A stretch of DNA of 64,000 nt, from positions 1-64,000 of the forward strand of contig NZ_JAGHQT010000005.1 of the NCBI RefSeq assembly GCF_017744155.1, written 5' to 3'. Shown piece after piece: positions 1 to 8,781 of the stretch (position 1 is its first letter; every line of letters begins with the position of its first letter). A model generated the notes under the pieces. The model was not told the DNA's origin, searched no databases, and worked only from the letters and a program-made list of their open reading frames with translations. The translations under genes were made by a program, and so were the position numbers. This DNA comes from Endozoicomonas sp. G2_1 (GTDB taxonomy: Bacteria; Pseudomonadota; Gammaproteobacteria; Enterobacterales; Alteromonadaceae).

Positions 1-10
1 TAACTGTTTA

Positions 11-128
11 TGCTTAGCGACAATAGCGTTGTGGTACCACCTGAATCCATGCCGAACTCAGAAGTGAAACGCAACTGCGCCGATGGTAGTGTGGGAGGTC
101 CCATGTGAGAGTAGGTCATCGCTAAGCG
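11..128 (+). rRNA. rrf: 5S ribosomal RNA
   Basis: The segment carries the conserved 5S core (CCATGCCGAACTCAGAAGTG, then CGCCGATGGTAGTGTGGG and GAGAGTAGG). The ends pair: GCTTAGCGA at 12-20 is complementary to TCGCTAAGC at 119-127, which forms helix I and sets the boundaries. It is the 3'-terminal gene of an rRNA operon whose 23S gene lies outside the window, and a terminator follows directly. Exact processed ends may differ by a base or two. Confidence 0.97.
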
Positions 129-140
129 CTTATTAAGAAA

Positions 141-168
141 AACCCGCAGCTAACACTGCGGGTTTTTT
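141..168 (+). terminator. Rho-independent terminator of the rRNA operon
   Basis: AACCCGCAG (141-149) pairs with CTGCGGGTT (156-164), and a run of T follows. It lies 13 bases after the 5S rRNA, as expected for the end of an rRNA operon. Confidence 0.93.
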
Positions 169-611
169 GCGTTTACGGAAAAAAATATCGTCTAATACTC
201 TCGGAATATCGCATATCACCAAGCTGTCGTTTGCCTATTATCGTTATACTCAATAGTCCCTTTCATATAGGTTACAGCGACGGGTTTAGACGCAAACCAA
301 CCGTTAAAAGAGTCTTCGTATAGAAATGACTAGCCTTCACTCCTAATGCATTTCTTCTGAACTATCGTCGTTTGAATCTTAGACCACTGCTTATTTTATG
401 ATATAACATTGATGTGACCATCTAAGGATAGCTGTCGTGGGTGAGCTTGTATTAGATTCCAATATATCTATTAGAATTCCGTTGACGTTAGTTTATTAGC
501 TCAGTAAGTTTAACTCGAATATAGCGTAGCTATACCAACACTTTTAAAGGTTTGGTCACAGCGTTGTTTTTAGTGCGAGTATCATCTGAACCAGGTCTTT
601 TTGCGTTAGAT
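169..611. other. Intergenic stretch with no recognised gene
   Basis: About 440 bases lie between the rRNA terminator and the terminator of the LysR gene. I found no convincing reading frame, tRNA or conserved RNA. The stretch is AT-rich and may simply be spacer after the rRNA operon. Confidence 0.6.
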
Positions 612-637
612 AAAAAAAGCCCTGCTTAAGCAGGGCT
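612..637 (-). terminator. Terminator after the LysR gene
   Basis: AGCCCTGCTTAAGCAGGGCT at 618-637 is a perfect palindrome. Read on the minus strand it is followed by a T run (the A tract at 612-618). It lies about 105 bases beyond the stop codon of the LysR gene. Confidence 0.88.
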
Positions 638-742
638 AATGACATTTAGGAAATGCGTCATTCAAAGGGGTGTGATGAAGCAATAGTCATGTTATTAACT
701 TCTTCATCTTTAGCTTAGTTAACTCGCGATAATTTAACAGGA

Positions 743-1648
743 CTAAGATTTTTGCTCTTCATAACCTAAAGCTATAATTTCTTTTTTCAAGAAAGGTATA
801 AAGCTCTCTGCGACTTTAGGTAGGCCCCTATTTTCAAGGTATATGCCATTGACTGGAAAGTTAATGGCAGGATCAAATGATGCAACACCAATGTCATCAG
901 TAAGGTTACCCATAGCTGTGTATCTATCAACGACACAAACCCCCAATCCTCTTGCTACTAATCTAGCCGCAATAAAGTAGGTCTCTACTTTAATTGGGAA
1001 CTTGAGTTTAATGTGCTCTTCTAAGATTCTATGCCAAACAACATCACCGAGTGGTCCACTTTCGCCAATATCGATGAATTCGTAATCTTGGAGTTCAGCG
1101 AGTGATAGCTTTTTCGGACAATGAGGGAACTTACTCTTTGGATAAACGACAACAAGCTCAGATTGACCGAATTCGATTGTTTTAATGCCAGCTACTGGGT
1201 TAGGTGAAAATAGAACAGCAAAATCACACTTGTGTTCAAACAGTGCTTGAAGCACGGCTTCATTGTGAACTGCTTGGATGTTAAAGCTGACCTTCGGGTG
1301 CTCTTCATGGAAGGCTGCAACGGCGTTTGGTAATACATCAAAACCCAACGCAGGAGTTATACCAAGAGAGATATTACCAAACTCTGATTTTTTTATATTA
1401 GTCGCTGTATTTTTAATAGAGCGCATTTGTTGATAAATTTTATCAACTTCGTCAAAGAGCATTTCAGCTTCTTTGGTTGGGATTAGCCGACCTTTGACTC
1501 GATCAAAGAGCTTGAAACCAAGTTGGATTTCAGCGTGAGACAACACTTTACTTACTGAAGGCTGCGAGACATTCAGCAGTTTTGCAGCATTAGTTATTGA
1601 GCCAGTAGTATAGATCGCGTGAAATATTTCTATATGTCTTAATCGCAT
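743..1648 (-). CDS. LysR-family transcriptional regulator
   Basis: A 301-residue protein of standard LysR length. Residues about 1-60 form the winged helix-turn-helix (recognition region around NVSQPSVSKVLSHAE). Residues about 90-295 form the periplasmic-binding-like effector domain. It lies downstream of gltS on the same strand with a 95-bp gap, so the two may be co-transcribed. The likely targets are local: LysR-type T-N11-A dyads occur upstream of two TonB-dependent receptor genes (3115-3129 and 8650-8664), the first in the gltS/receptor divergent region. A link to glutamate or peptide supply is inference; the effector is unknown. LysR membership is certain, the regulon is not. Confidence 0.93.
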   Translation of the reverse strand: MRLRHIEIFHAIYTTGSITNAAKLLNVSQPSVSKVLSHAEIQLGFKLFDRVKGRLIPTKEAEMLFDEVDKIYQQMRSIKNTATNIKKSEFGNISLGITPALGFDVLPNAVAAFHEEHPKVSFNIQAVHNEAVLQALFEHKCDFAVLFSPNPVAGIKTIEFGQSELVVVYPKSKFPHCPKKLSLAELQDYEFIDIGESGPLGDVVWHRILEEHIKLKFPIKVETYFIAARLVARGLGVCVVDRYTAMGNLTDDIGVASFDPAINFPVNGIYLENRGLPKVAESFIPFLKKEIIALGYEEQKS

Positions 1649-1702
1649 CGCCTTTATCCCCTTTTATTGTTGTTTTATTTACAATCAAGCTCGGAGCTTA
1701 AT

Positions 1703-1728
1703 AGCTGGCTAACTCTCCTTAGCCAGCT
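1703..1728 (-). repeat. Perfect 10-bp inverted repeat between gltS and the LysR gene
   Basis: AGCTGGCTAA (1703-1712) pairs with TTAGCCAGCT (1719-1728) across a 6-base loop. It lies just after the gltS stop codon on the minus strand. There is no T tract, so it is a weak terminator or an mRNA 3'-end stabiliser rather than a classical intrinsic terminator. It could lower LysR expression relative to gltS. Confidence 0.6.
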
Positions 1729-1743
1729 TGTGCTTCGCCATAC

Positions 1744-2955
1744 TTAACCTGTCACAAATGGCAGGCTTAAGTACAATTGAATCACTAATGCATTGGTAAT
1801 ATCGATAAAGAAAGCCCCTACTAAAGGTACTACTAAGAAGGCTTGTGGAGAAGGACCATGGCGAGCGACAAGCGCCTCCATATTTGCTACCGCTGTCGGC
1901 GTCGCGCCTAAACCAAAACCACAGTGACCACCAGCCATAATAGCTGCATCGTAGTTTTTACCCATGATGCGGAAAGTTACGAAATAGGCAAACATCATTA
2001 GTACTGCAGTTTGAATAAGAATAATAAACAACATTGGGCCAGCTAGTGCGGCTAACTCCCATACCCTTAGCGACATAAGTGCCATGGCTAAGAATATTGA
2101 TAGTGCCATTGTGCCCCATAAATCGATACATGCGCGGCTAACGTTATACATTTTTGAAAACTCGCAAATGTTGGTTGCTGCTACACCAAATAGTAAAGGT
2201 AGTAGAAAGGCAGGTAATACCACACCAGCTTCTTTCAATCCCATATGAGCTACATGACCAACTGCCATACACAGTAAGATGATAAATAAGGTTTCCATCA
2301 TCTTCTTAGGTGTGACTAAGTCGTGATCTTCAGGGTTGAAGGTCACCGTGTCGTCCATTTCTTCGTGAAACTCAGCAGGTTTTAAATTGTGTTTTTTGAT
2401 CAATCTCTTAGCAACTGGACCACCGACAAGACCACCCAATACTAAACCAAGTGTTGCTGCCGCCATTGCAAGTTCGAAAACGCTGCCAGGCATACCGTAT
2501 TCGGCAATAAATAGATCTGAATAAGTCGCACCGTTACCATGACCACCAGAGAGGGTAACAGAGCCGCCAATTAAGCCCATTAATGGTTCTAAGCCCGTCG
2601 CCATAGCCACCGAAACACCAACAGCGTTCTGAACCAACAAGTAAGCAGTTGCGACCCCTAAGAACAGGACAACTTTTGGACCACCTTTGATCAATAAACT
2701 GAAACTCGCGCCCAAGCCTACCGTGGTAAAAAAGAGAGTCATCAATGGGTTTTTGAAGCTCATGTCGAACTGCAAATGAAAATCAAACCCGAAGTGTGCA
2801 ACAGCTGCAATTAATGAAAAAACAATACCACCAACAACGGGCTCAGGAATGTTATTGTTTCTTAGAAAGGCTATTTTGTTATTAAAAAAGTAACCGACAA
2901 AGAGTATTACTAGTGCGACTAATAATGTCTCGATAATTCCAACTTCAACATTCAT
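1744..2955 (-). CDS. gltS: Sodium/glutamate symporter GltS
   Basis: A 403-residue polytopic inner-membrane protein, matching the roughly 400 residues of E. coli GltS. It shows the two inverted halves of the family. The first re-entrant-loop region has SGGHGNGATYSDLF around residues 136-149, and the second has GHCGFGLGATPTAVANMEA around residues 343-361. It imports glutamate with sodium. It is transcribed away from a TonB-dependent receptor gene, with about 300 bp of shared promoter region containing a LysR-type dyad. The downstream LysR gene on the same strand is its likely regulator (inferred). The pairing suggests glutamate released from larger substrates is taken into the cytoplasm here. 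Confidence 0.96.
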   Translation of the reverse strand: MNVEVGIIETLLVALVILFVGYFFNNKIAFLRNNNIPEPVVGGIVFSLIAAVAHFGFDFHLQFDMSFKNPLMTLFFTTVGLGASFSLLIKGGPKVVLFLGVATAYLLVQNAVGVSVAMATGLEPLMGLIGGSVTLSGGHGNGATYSDLFIAEYGMPGSVFELAMAAATLGLVLGGLVGGPVAKRLIKKHNLKPAEFHEEMDDTVTFNPEDHDLVTPKKMMETLFIILLCMAVGHVAHMGLKEAGVVLPAFLLPLLFGVAATNICEFSKMYNVSRACIDLWGTMALSIFLAMALMSLRVWELAALAGPMLFIILIQTAVLMMFAYFVTFRIMGKNYDAAIMAGGHCGFGLGATPTAVANMEALVARHGPSPQAFLVVPLVGAFFIDITNALVIQLYLSLPFVTG

Positions 2956-3114
2956 ATTTTGATAAACCTCATTATTGTTTTCTCTGCTAGTTTCGTGGCT
3001 TCTAGCTTATATTCTTGGGTTTAAATGCTCAAAAACTACAGAGCAATTTAGGGCGTTGAAACCTAAAGTAACATTAATTACTAGTTAGGTAATTTGCTTT
3101 TATCAAAACATAGT

Positions 3115-3129
3115 ATAACTTTTGGTTAT
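3115..3129. promoter_or_regulatory. Candidate LysR operator upstream of the first TonB receptor
   Basis: ATAAC-TTTTG-GTTAT is a perfect dyad that contains the LysR-type T-N11-A pattern (T3116, A3128). It lies 124 bases before the receptor start and 159 bases before the gltS start. A matching dyad precedes the second receptor (8650-8664). Seventeen of 19 bases agree when two flanking bases on each side are included. Binding by the LysR protein at 743-1648 is inference. Confidence 0.6.
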
Positions 3130-3253
3130 GTCTTTGTAACGATCAATCAATTGAATCTAGTTGAATATTTGTTCATTTTAGAAAAAGGTATAGATACTGT
3201 TTATAACTGTATAAAAATAAAGCCATATAAGAAAATAGAAACAAGGGTAAGTT

Positions 3254-6124
3254 ATGAAAGCAAACATGATTAAGAAGCCTAAGCTTAAGCATTTAAGCTT
3301 ATGTGTATTAACGGCACTAGCCCCTCAATTGGCATTTGCACAAGATGCTGAAGAAAAAGAAGTGGAGCGTATTGCGGTCGTTGGTTCAAATATCAAAATC
3401 AACCGAGACACAGGTGCGTTGCCTGTAACTACAGTGGGTGCTGAAGAAATTGAGAACACAGGTGCTCTTTCTGGTGACGAACTACTCGCTGAAATTCCAC
3501 AAATTGGTGACACTGGCTTTAACGAAGCAAGAGCTGGTGCAGGTGTTAACGATGCTCGTGGTGATGTTTCTTCTATTAACTTACGCGGTGCTGGTTCAGG
3601 TAATACGCTAACGCTTTTGAACGGTCGTCGTTTAGTTCTTCACCCAGGTACTCAGTCTGAAAACCGCGTGCCAATTACTACGGTTAACTCTAATACGCTT
3701 CCTGTTAAAGGTTTAAAGCGCGTTGAAGTACTTCGCGATGGCGCTGGTGCTGTTTATGGTTCAGACGCTGTAGCTGGTGTTGTTAACTACGTATTGCGCG
3801 ATGATTACGAAGGCTCTGAAGTAAGTGTTCGTTACGGTGAGTCTGAAGGTACCAGCCGCAACGATTTAAATATTGGCGGTATTACTGGTTTCTCATTTAA
3901 TGACGACAAATCTCATTTAGTTATTTCAGCCAACTATTTGACTCGTGACGGTTTGGCAGCGACTGAACGTGCATATGCTGCTGAAACAGATTTGCGTTTA
4001 GACCCTCGTGTACCTGAAGCATTGCGCAACGATACTGATTTAGACAATAGTCATTTAGGTTCTCCATGGCTTGAATATCAGTTAGGCACAACTTCTGGTT
4101 CTTCAACGCGTTTCCACGTTCAACCAAGCACTGAATCAGGTTGTATTGACAACCAGCCATCTGGCTTATCTGCAGGCACTTGTATTGATCAAGGTTCACT
4201 AGGTCGCAATCAAAGATATAACCGCAACCTGGTCAACTCACTTGTTTCTGACTTAGATCGTGCAAATTTATACGGTATTTATACGCAAGAATTAACTGAT
4301 GATTTAGAGTTATTCGCTGAAGGTATCTACTACTACGCGAAATCAACACGTGATCGTTTCGCTCCACATATCATTAGTTCACAACGCTTTACTGTTGCTG
4401 CTGACGCTTTCTATAACCCAACTGGTGAGTTGATTACAGTTCGTAACTACCGCGCGGTTGATGCAGGTCCTCGTGTTACTGAAGTTGAAGATAATAGCTA
4501 TCGTGCTTTAGTTGGTTTACGTGGTTACGTTGGCGATTGGGATTGGGAAACTGGCGCTTTATACTCGAAAGCGAAAACTGAAGATACCACCTTTAACTGG
4601 GTGCGTTTAGATTTACTCGCTCAAGCAGCCAACAGCACAAACCAAGCTACCGCATATAACTTGTTCAGTGGTGGTGATCCAACAAATCTCGATTCTGCTT
4701 TAGATCCAACAGCTAACTCACAAGCGGTTATTGACTCAATCACCGATACTATATTCAGAGATGCAGAAACAGAACTTGCATTGGTCGATTTCAAAATGTC
4801 GACACCAGCATTGTTTGAATTACCTATGGGTGAAGTAGGCTTTGCTTTTGGTACTGAATTTAGACGTGAAACGTATGACGAAGACCGCGATACCATTTTA
4901 AATACCAACTTTGTTGATCCAAATACTGGTGCGACATTAGGCGGTAGTAACGCTTTGGGTAATAGCCCAACATTAGATAGCCGTGGTAGCCGCAATGTTT
5001 TCTCAGCTTATGCTGAATTCTATGTTCCGCTACTAACTGATGCACCATTTGCTGAATCAGTTGATTTACAAATTGCTGCGCGTTACGAAGACTTCTCTGA
5101 CATTGATCAGGACGTATTGAAGCCTAAAGTGGCTCTTTCATGGGTAGCGAACGAATATGTTCAGTTCCGTGCTTCATTCGCTGAAAGTTTTAAAGCCCCA
5201 GGCATTCCTCAAGTTGTTACGGCTGGTTTAGCACGTTCAAACAACACAATTGATCCTGTGTTTGGTATTGAGCAAGGTACTACTGAAATTCGCAGTGGTA
5301 GTGACCAGTTAGAGCCTGAAGACAGCACAAACAAAGCGGCTGGTATCGTACTAAATCCAACCGAAAATCTAACGCTTACGGCGGACTGGTGGCAAATCGA
5401 ACAAGATAACGCTATTGGCCAGTTAAACGTACAAACTCAAATTTTATTTGATGCGTTACTTCGCAGCCAAGGTTCTGCTAATGAAGCTGTTGTGCGTAAT
5501 GCAGCAGGTGAAATTGTTCAAGTGAACAATGCTTACTTAAACTTGTTGCCGAGAAAGCTACGCGGTCTTGATTTTGGTATTTACTACGACTTCAGCACGG
5601 ATATTGGTGACTTTGATATCAAACTAACCGGTGCCAGAATGTTAGAGTTCTCGCAAGAAGTTGATACTGTTACTCAGCAGGTATTAGCGGCTCAAGCTGC
5701 TGGTAATACAGCGCTTCAATTTGAAGGTCAGGATGTCAACGTTCCTGGTGCGGCTGGCACTTTACTTGCGCAAAATGGTAATCCTGAATGGCGCGCTAAT
5801 GCGACCATTGCATGGAAGCGTGACAATTGGAGTGCGGGTTTAACGGGTCGTTATATCAGTTCTTTCGTCGATACTAGTGTAAATAATACCCGTGACGAAA
5901 ATGGTGACGTGATCTTCTTACCAGTTGATAGCTGGTTTACCACAAATATGTATGTTAACTATACCTTCGAGCAAGGTTCGTTAGAAGGCACTAAGTTAAC
6001 CTTTGGTATCCGCAACATCGCGGACCGTGAGCCACCGCTAGCCGATGAAACTTTTGGTTTTGACGGTAGTGTTCACAACAGCCAAGGCCGTTACTTCTAC
6101 CTAGGTGCAACATACAAATTTTAA
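3254..6124 (+). CDS. TonB-dependent outer-membrane receptor (first copy)
   Basis: A 956-residue receptor with a signal peptide (residues about 1-30, cut near LAFAQDA). A plug domain (about 45-175) has LLNGRRLV and RDGAGAVYGSDAVAGVVNYV. A 22-strand barrel ends in YLGATYKF with the terminal Phe used for barrel assembly. It would carry a ligand across the outer membrane using TonB energy. Two cysteines around residue 300 (GCIDNQ...GTCID) could form a loop disulfide. It strongly resembles the receptor at 8782, especially in the plug. A LysR-type dyad lies about 125 bp upstream, and a lipoprotein M14 carboxypeptidase follows. Peptide import is a reasonable guess; the ligand is not readable from sequence. 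Confidence 0.95.
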   Translation: MKANMIKKPKLKHLSLCVLTALAPQLAFAQDAEEKEVERIAVVGSNIKINRDTGALPVTTVGAEEIENTGALSGDELLAEIPQIGDTGFNEARAGAGVNDARGDVSSINLRGAGSGNTLTLLNGRRLVLHPGTQSENRVPITTVNSNTLPVKGLKRVEVLRDGAGAVYGSDAVAGVVNYVLRDDYEGSEVSVRYGESEGTSRNDLNIGGITGFSFNDDKSHLVISANYLTRDGLAATERAYAAETDLRLDPRVPEALRNDTDLDNSHLGSPWLEYQLGTTSGSSTRFHVQPSTESGCIDNQPSGLSAGTCIDQGSLGRNQRYNRNLVNSLVSDLDRANLYGIYTQELTDDLELFAEGIYYYAKSTRDRFAPHIISSQRFTVAADAFYNPTGELITVRNYRAVDAGPRVTEVEDNSYRALVGLRGYVGDWDWETGALYSKAKTEDTTFNWVRLDLLAQAANSTNQATAYNLFSGGDPTNLDSALDPTANSQAVIDSITDTIFRDAETELALVDFKMSTPALFELPMGEVGFAFGTEFRRETYDEDRDTILNTNFVDPNTGATLGGSNALGNSPTLDSRGSRNVFSAYAEFYVPLLTDAPFAESVDLQIAARYEDFSDIDQDVLKPKVALSWVANEYVQFRASFAESFKAPGIPQVVTAGLARSNNTIDPVFGIEQGTTEIRSGSDQLEPEDSTNKAAGIVLNPTENLTLTADWWQIEQDNAIGQLNVQTQILFDALLRSQGSANEAVVRNAAGEIVQVNNAYLNLLPRKLRGLDFGIYYDFSTDIGDFDIKLTGARMLEFSQEVDTVTQQVLAAQAAGNTALQFEGQDVNVPGAAGTLLAQNGNPEWRANATIAWKRDNWSAGLTGRYISSFVDTSVNNTRDENGDVIFLPVDSWFTTNMYVNYTFEQGSLEGTKLTFGIRNIADREPPLADETFGFDGSVHNSQGRYFYLGATYKF

Positions 6125-6167
6125 TTGGCAACAGAGTTGAAACACTCTTTGTTTAGCTAATCAAACA

Positions 6168-6203
6168 ATGGCTCGACTGGGGAACCGTCGAGCCATATTT
6201 TTC
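6168..6203 (+). terminator. Intrinsic terminator or attenuator after the first receptor
   Basis: ATGGCTCGAC (6168-6177) pairs with GTCGAGCCAT (6187-6196) and is followed by ATTTTTCT. It sits between the receptor stop and the carboxypeptidase start, so read-through would set carboxypeptidase expression. An in-frame ATG at 6168 lies inside this stem, which argues against it being the carboxypeptidase start. Confidence 0.85.
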
Positions 6204-6230
6204 TCTACGGACAAATACAAAGGTAATAAC

Positions 6231-7424
6231 ATGAAAAAGCTATTGCTTACTTGCTCATTATTATTTTCCACCAGCGTGCTCTACGGTTGTGGCGCTACTG
6301 ATACGACAACTGATAGCAATGTTACTAGTAGTAATGGGCAAGCATGTAATGTAGGTGATGTTCAACTACTGGCAGACTTTCCAACTTCTAGAATGGATGA
6401 GTGTCGTCGAGTTGGCAGCAGTGAATTTGAGGTTGTCTTAAAGCCTGAAAATACGCCAATTAATTCAAGTGTCTGGTACGCATTTAAAACGGTTGCTAAG
6501 CAGCCTACTAAAGTTAAAGTGACCATGAAGGTTGACGGCGATGTGCATCGCTATTTGCCAAAAGCGAGCACCGATTTAAAAACGTGGTCACTTATCGACT
6601 TTAATGATGATGGTGAGCTGCGCTCTTTTTCAGTAACAGCCAATAGCACGCCAACATACATCGCAGGTCAAGAAATTATAAATAATCAATATTACGTAGA
6701 CTGGGCGAAAAAACTTCAAAATATGACTGATATTAGTCATGAAGTACTGGGCCACTCTATTCAAAACAGACCTATTTACAAGCTTGAAACAAAAGCGGAT
6801 AGCAACAAGTGGTTGGTGCTTCTAGGTCGTATGCATCCGCCAGAAGTAACAGGCGCATTAGCTTTATTTCCGTTTGTTGAAACCTTGTTAGCTGATAACC
6901 AACTCGCTAATGATTTTCGCCGTCAGTACAATATTTTGTTGATCCCTAATATTAATCCAGATGGCGTTTATGCAGGTAATTGGCGTCACAACATGAATGG
7001 CGTTGACTTAAACCGAGACTGGAACAAATTCAAACAGCCAGAGGTACAACAAATCAACGCTTATTTAGAGCAACTTGTTGCCAATGGCCAAAAAATTGAA
7101 TTTGCCATCGATTTCCATTCTACTCGTCGCGATATTTTTTATACCATGCCGTCTGACTATGGTGTTGAAAAGCCTTATTTTGTCGAGCATTGGCTTGGTG
7201 AGCTAGATCGTCAAATGCCTAAATTTGAAGTGATTCAAAAACCTGGCAATAACCCAAATGCAGGTGTTTCAAAGCAGTACTTTGCTGATAAGTTTGGTAT
7301 TCACGCTATTACCTATGAAATGGGTGATAACACCGATAGGCAAGAAATTGTTCGCATAGCAGATAAAGCGGCAACGACTTTAATGTCAGTGATGCTTTCG
7401 GAGCAAGACCACAACGTTAAATAA
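6231..7424 (+). CDS. Lipoprotein zinc carboxypeptidase, M14 family
   Basis: The start is taken at ATG 6231, giving 397 residues, because the product then begins with a lipoprotein signal (VLYGC, lipidated Cys about 21). An upstream in-frame ATG is buried in a terminator hairpin. Residues about 30-150 form a beta-rich N-terminal domain, as in the M14 members that carry one before the catalytic domain. Residues about 160-385 form the catalytic domain. Zinc ligands are visible as H202 and E205 (MHPPEV) and H296 (DFHSTRRD), with the catalytic Glu at E363 (TYEMGD). Substrate-carboxylate residues probably lie in NWRHNMNGVDLNRDW. It should trim C-terminal residues from peptides at the periplasmic face of a membrane. 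Its place behind a TonB receptor suggests it processes imported peptides. Confidence 0.9.
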   Translation: MKKLLLTCSLLFSTSVLYGCGATDTTTDSNVTSSNGQACNVGDVQLLADFPTSRMDECRRVGSSEFEVVLKPENTPINSSVWYAFKTVAKQPTKVKVTMKVDGDVHRYLPKASTDLKTWSLIDFNDDGELRSFSVTANSTPTYIAGQEIINNQYYVDWAKKLQNMTDISHEVLGHSIQNRPIYKLETKADSNKWLVLLGRMHPPEVTGALALFPFVETLLADNQLANDFRRQYNILLIPNINPDGVYAGNWRHNMNGVDLNRDWNKFKQPEVQQINAYLEQLVANGQKIEFAIDFHSTRRDIFYTMPSDYGVEKPYFVEHWLGELDRQMPKFEVIQKPGNNPNAGVSKQYFADKFGIHAITYEMGDNTDRQEIVRIADKAATTLMSVMLSEQDHNVK

Positions 7425-7519
7425 ATCGACAAATACAATTAGGTGCTATTATTAGTAGACACACTAAGGTCAACGCTATACTACTATGACCTCAATAACT
7501 AAAATAATAATACTTAATT

Positions 7520-8269
7520 ATGTCGTTGCTATTGAAAGAAAAATATAACTCCTTCCTGAGCCAGGCAATTGTTTGTCTGGCTTTGTTGTTTTTAGCTTTT
7601 ACTAGTTCAGCTAACCACTTAAAACAAATTAAAAGCGCAGTTGCACCAGAGTTTGTCAATGGACTTCATGCAAAATACCTAGCGTATATTGCCGATAAAT
7701 TAGAAATGTCTTTAGTGATTAATCAGATGCCGTTTGCTAGGCGTTTGCAGGAAATGCGTACTGGTGGTATTGATATTATGGTTGGTTTGGTTAAAACCGA
7801 CAGCAGAGAAGATGAGTTTTATTATCTTCAGCCTTCTTATGAATCACTCTCTTTTAAATTTTATAGCTTAAAAGAAAACAGAGCTTTAATAAGTGAATAC
7901 AGCGACCTTGCCAATCTTGTTGTGGGGATTAATCGACATTCTGTCTATTTCGAGCAGTTCGATAAAGATAATTCTATCGTGAAGGTTAACGCTAGTGGTT
8001 TAGAAAATAACATCCAACTATTGCTTAAGAAAAGAGTAGACGTATTTATCCATTACCAACAGAGTACCGAGCCGCTGTTAGCGAAGTTGGGATTGACCGA
8101 TCAGATTGTTGCCACAGAATTTCAAGTTGATAATTTAGTTGAACACTACGTTACCATTTCAAAGAAGTCGCCACTGGTAAATTACAGAGAGCAAATTGAA
8201 AAAGTCATTGCCGACGGGGTTGTCAGCAATGACTTTTTAAAAATCAGACTAGCGCACTATCAAAAATAA
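7520..8269 (+). CDS. Periplasmic solute-binding-like protein (SBP_bac_3 fold)
   Basis: A 249-residue exported protein. The N-terminal hydrophobic stretch (about 14-31, AIVCLALLFLAFTSSANH) is a signal peptide. The rest resembles family 3 extracellular binding proteins: an opening beta strand, the PFARRLQEMRTGGIDIMVGLVKT segment where such proteins sample ligand, and a hinge around residues 110-190. No permease or ATPase lies nearby, so a stand-alone binding or sensory role is more likely than ABC transport. Proteins of this size with the ARRLQEMRTGGIDI pattern are common and uncharacterised in marine gammaproteobacteria. The fold call is firm; ligand and role are unknown. No strong terminator separates it from the carboxypeptidase 95 bp upstream. 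Confidence 0.75.
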   Translation: MSLLLKEKYNSFLSQAIVCLALLFLAFTSSANHLKQIKSAVAPEFVNGLHAKYLAYIADKLEMSLVINQMPFARRLQEMRTGGIDIMVGLVKTDSREDEFYYLQPSYESLSFKFYSLKENRALISEYSDLANLVVGINRHSVYFEQFDKDNSIVKVNASGLENNIQLLLKKRVDVFIHYQQSTEPLLAKLGLTDQIVATEFQVDNLVEHYVTISKKSPLVNYREQIEKVIADGVVSNDFLKIRLAHYQK

Positions 8270-8322
8270 GTGCGCTAAAGCAAGCTTGAGTAATTATCGT
8301 TATTCGCTATAGCGCAAAATGG

Positions 8323-8493
8323 CTAATTGTAGCCCAACACGTAAGTATCGTTTGCTCCATCTAAGGTGTTAAAAAATTTAGCAAAGTGATTTTCCTTGAC
8401 CTGCGCTGGTTTTTTAGTTGTTGGCTTTTTATCCGCGTCAGTCGTTTGTACGTGCTCAGTGTAATTTTTATTTACATTTTTTTCGGTATTCAT
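8323..8493 (-). CDS. Small protein of 56 residues, unknown function
   Basis: A short frame starts at ATG 8493 on the minus strand, with a good ribosome-binding site (AGGA, about 6 bases upstream). It runs 56 codons to TAG at 8325. The first 34 residues are polar and rich in Lys, Asn and Thr (MNTEKNVNKNYTEH, KKPTTKKPAQ). The last 22 are a compact segment with aromatic residues (NHFAKFFNTL, then NDTYVLGYN at the very end). There is no signal peptide, membrane segment or cysteine. It is divergent from the second TonB receptor gene and shares its control region, which contains two LysR-type dyads. I do not recognise a family. A disordered N terminus joined to a short conserved-looking tail could be a binding peptide, a modified-peptide precursor or a small regulator; none of these is supported further. 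Confidence 0.6.
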   Translation of the reverse strand: MNTEKNVNKNYTEHVQTTDADKKPTTKKPAQVKENHFAKFFNTLDGANDTYVLGYN

Positions 8494-8781
8494 AGTGATT
8501 CCTGTGCTTGCTTATTAATCAATAGTAAGACTGAATCATTATTCATAAAAATGACATAAGTAATTCATGTATTGGTCATAAACATTAGTTATGCCTATGC
8601 CTTGAGTAGCATAAATAACAAGGGATATAGCTAATTTTGTGAAGGGTGTATAGCTTTTGGCTATGTACTATTTAACTAAACTCATTAGTAAAGCTATTGT
8701 TTCTATTCTACTTTTAAATCGTTGAATGAAAATCAACCAGCTCAACGCTGATATAAATTAAAAAATAGTGGGAAGCATGAA
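8494..8781. promoter_or_regulatory. Divergent control region with two LysR-type dyads
   Basis: This gap separates the 56-residue protein from the second TonB receptor. The main dyad ATAGC-TTTTG-GCTAT lies at 8650-8664 and matches the one at 3115-3129, 117 bases before the receptor start. A second, looser dyad CATAA-N7-TTATG lies at 8577-8593. Paired near and far sites are usual for LysR regulators. I could not choose a -35/-10 pair with confidence. Confidence 0.55.

Noticed and set aside
169-611. tRNA or extra rRNA gene after 5S
   Set aside because: No cloverleaf or conserved tRNA T-loop could be found, and no rRNA-like segment follows the terminator.
3124-3137. TTGG-type sequence before the first receptor as a sigma54 promoter
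   Set aside because: The -12 element would be GT instead of GC. The bases are better explained as part of the LysR-type dyad.
4621-4995. Minus-strand open frame of 124 codons inside the first TonB receptor gene
   Set aside because: It lies wholly within a clear receptor coding sequence in another frame, has no ribosome site and no recognisable product.
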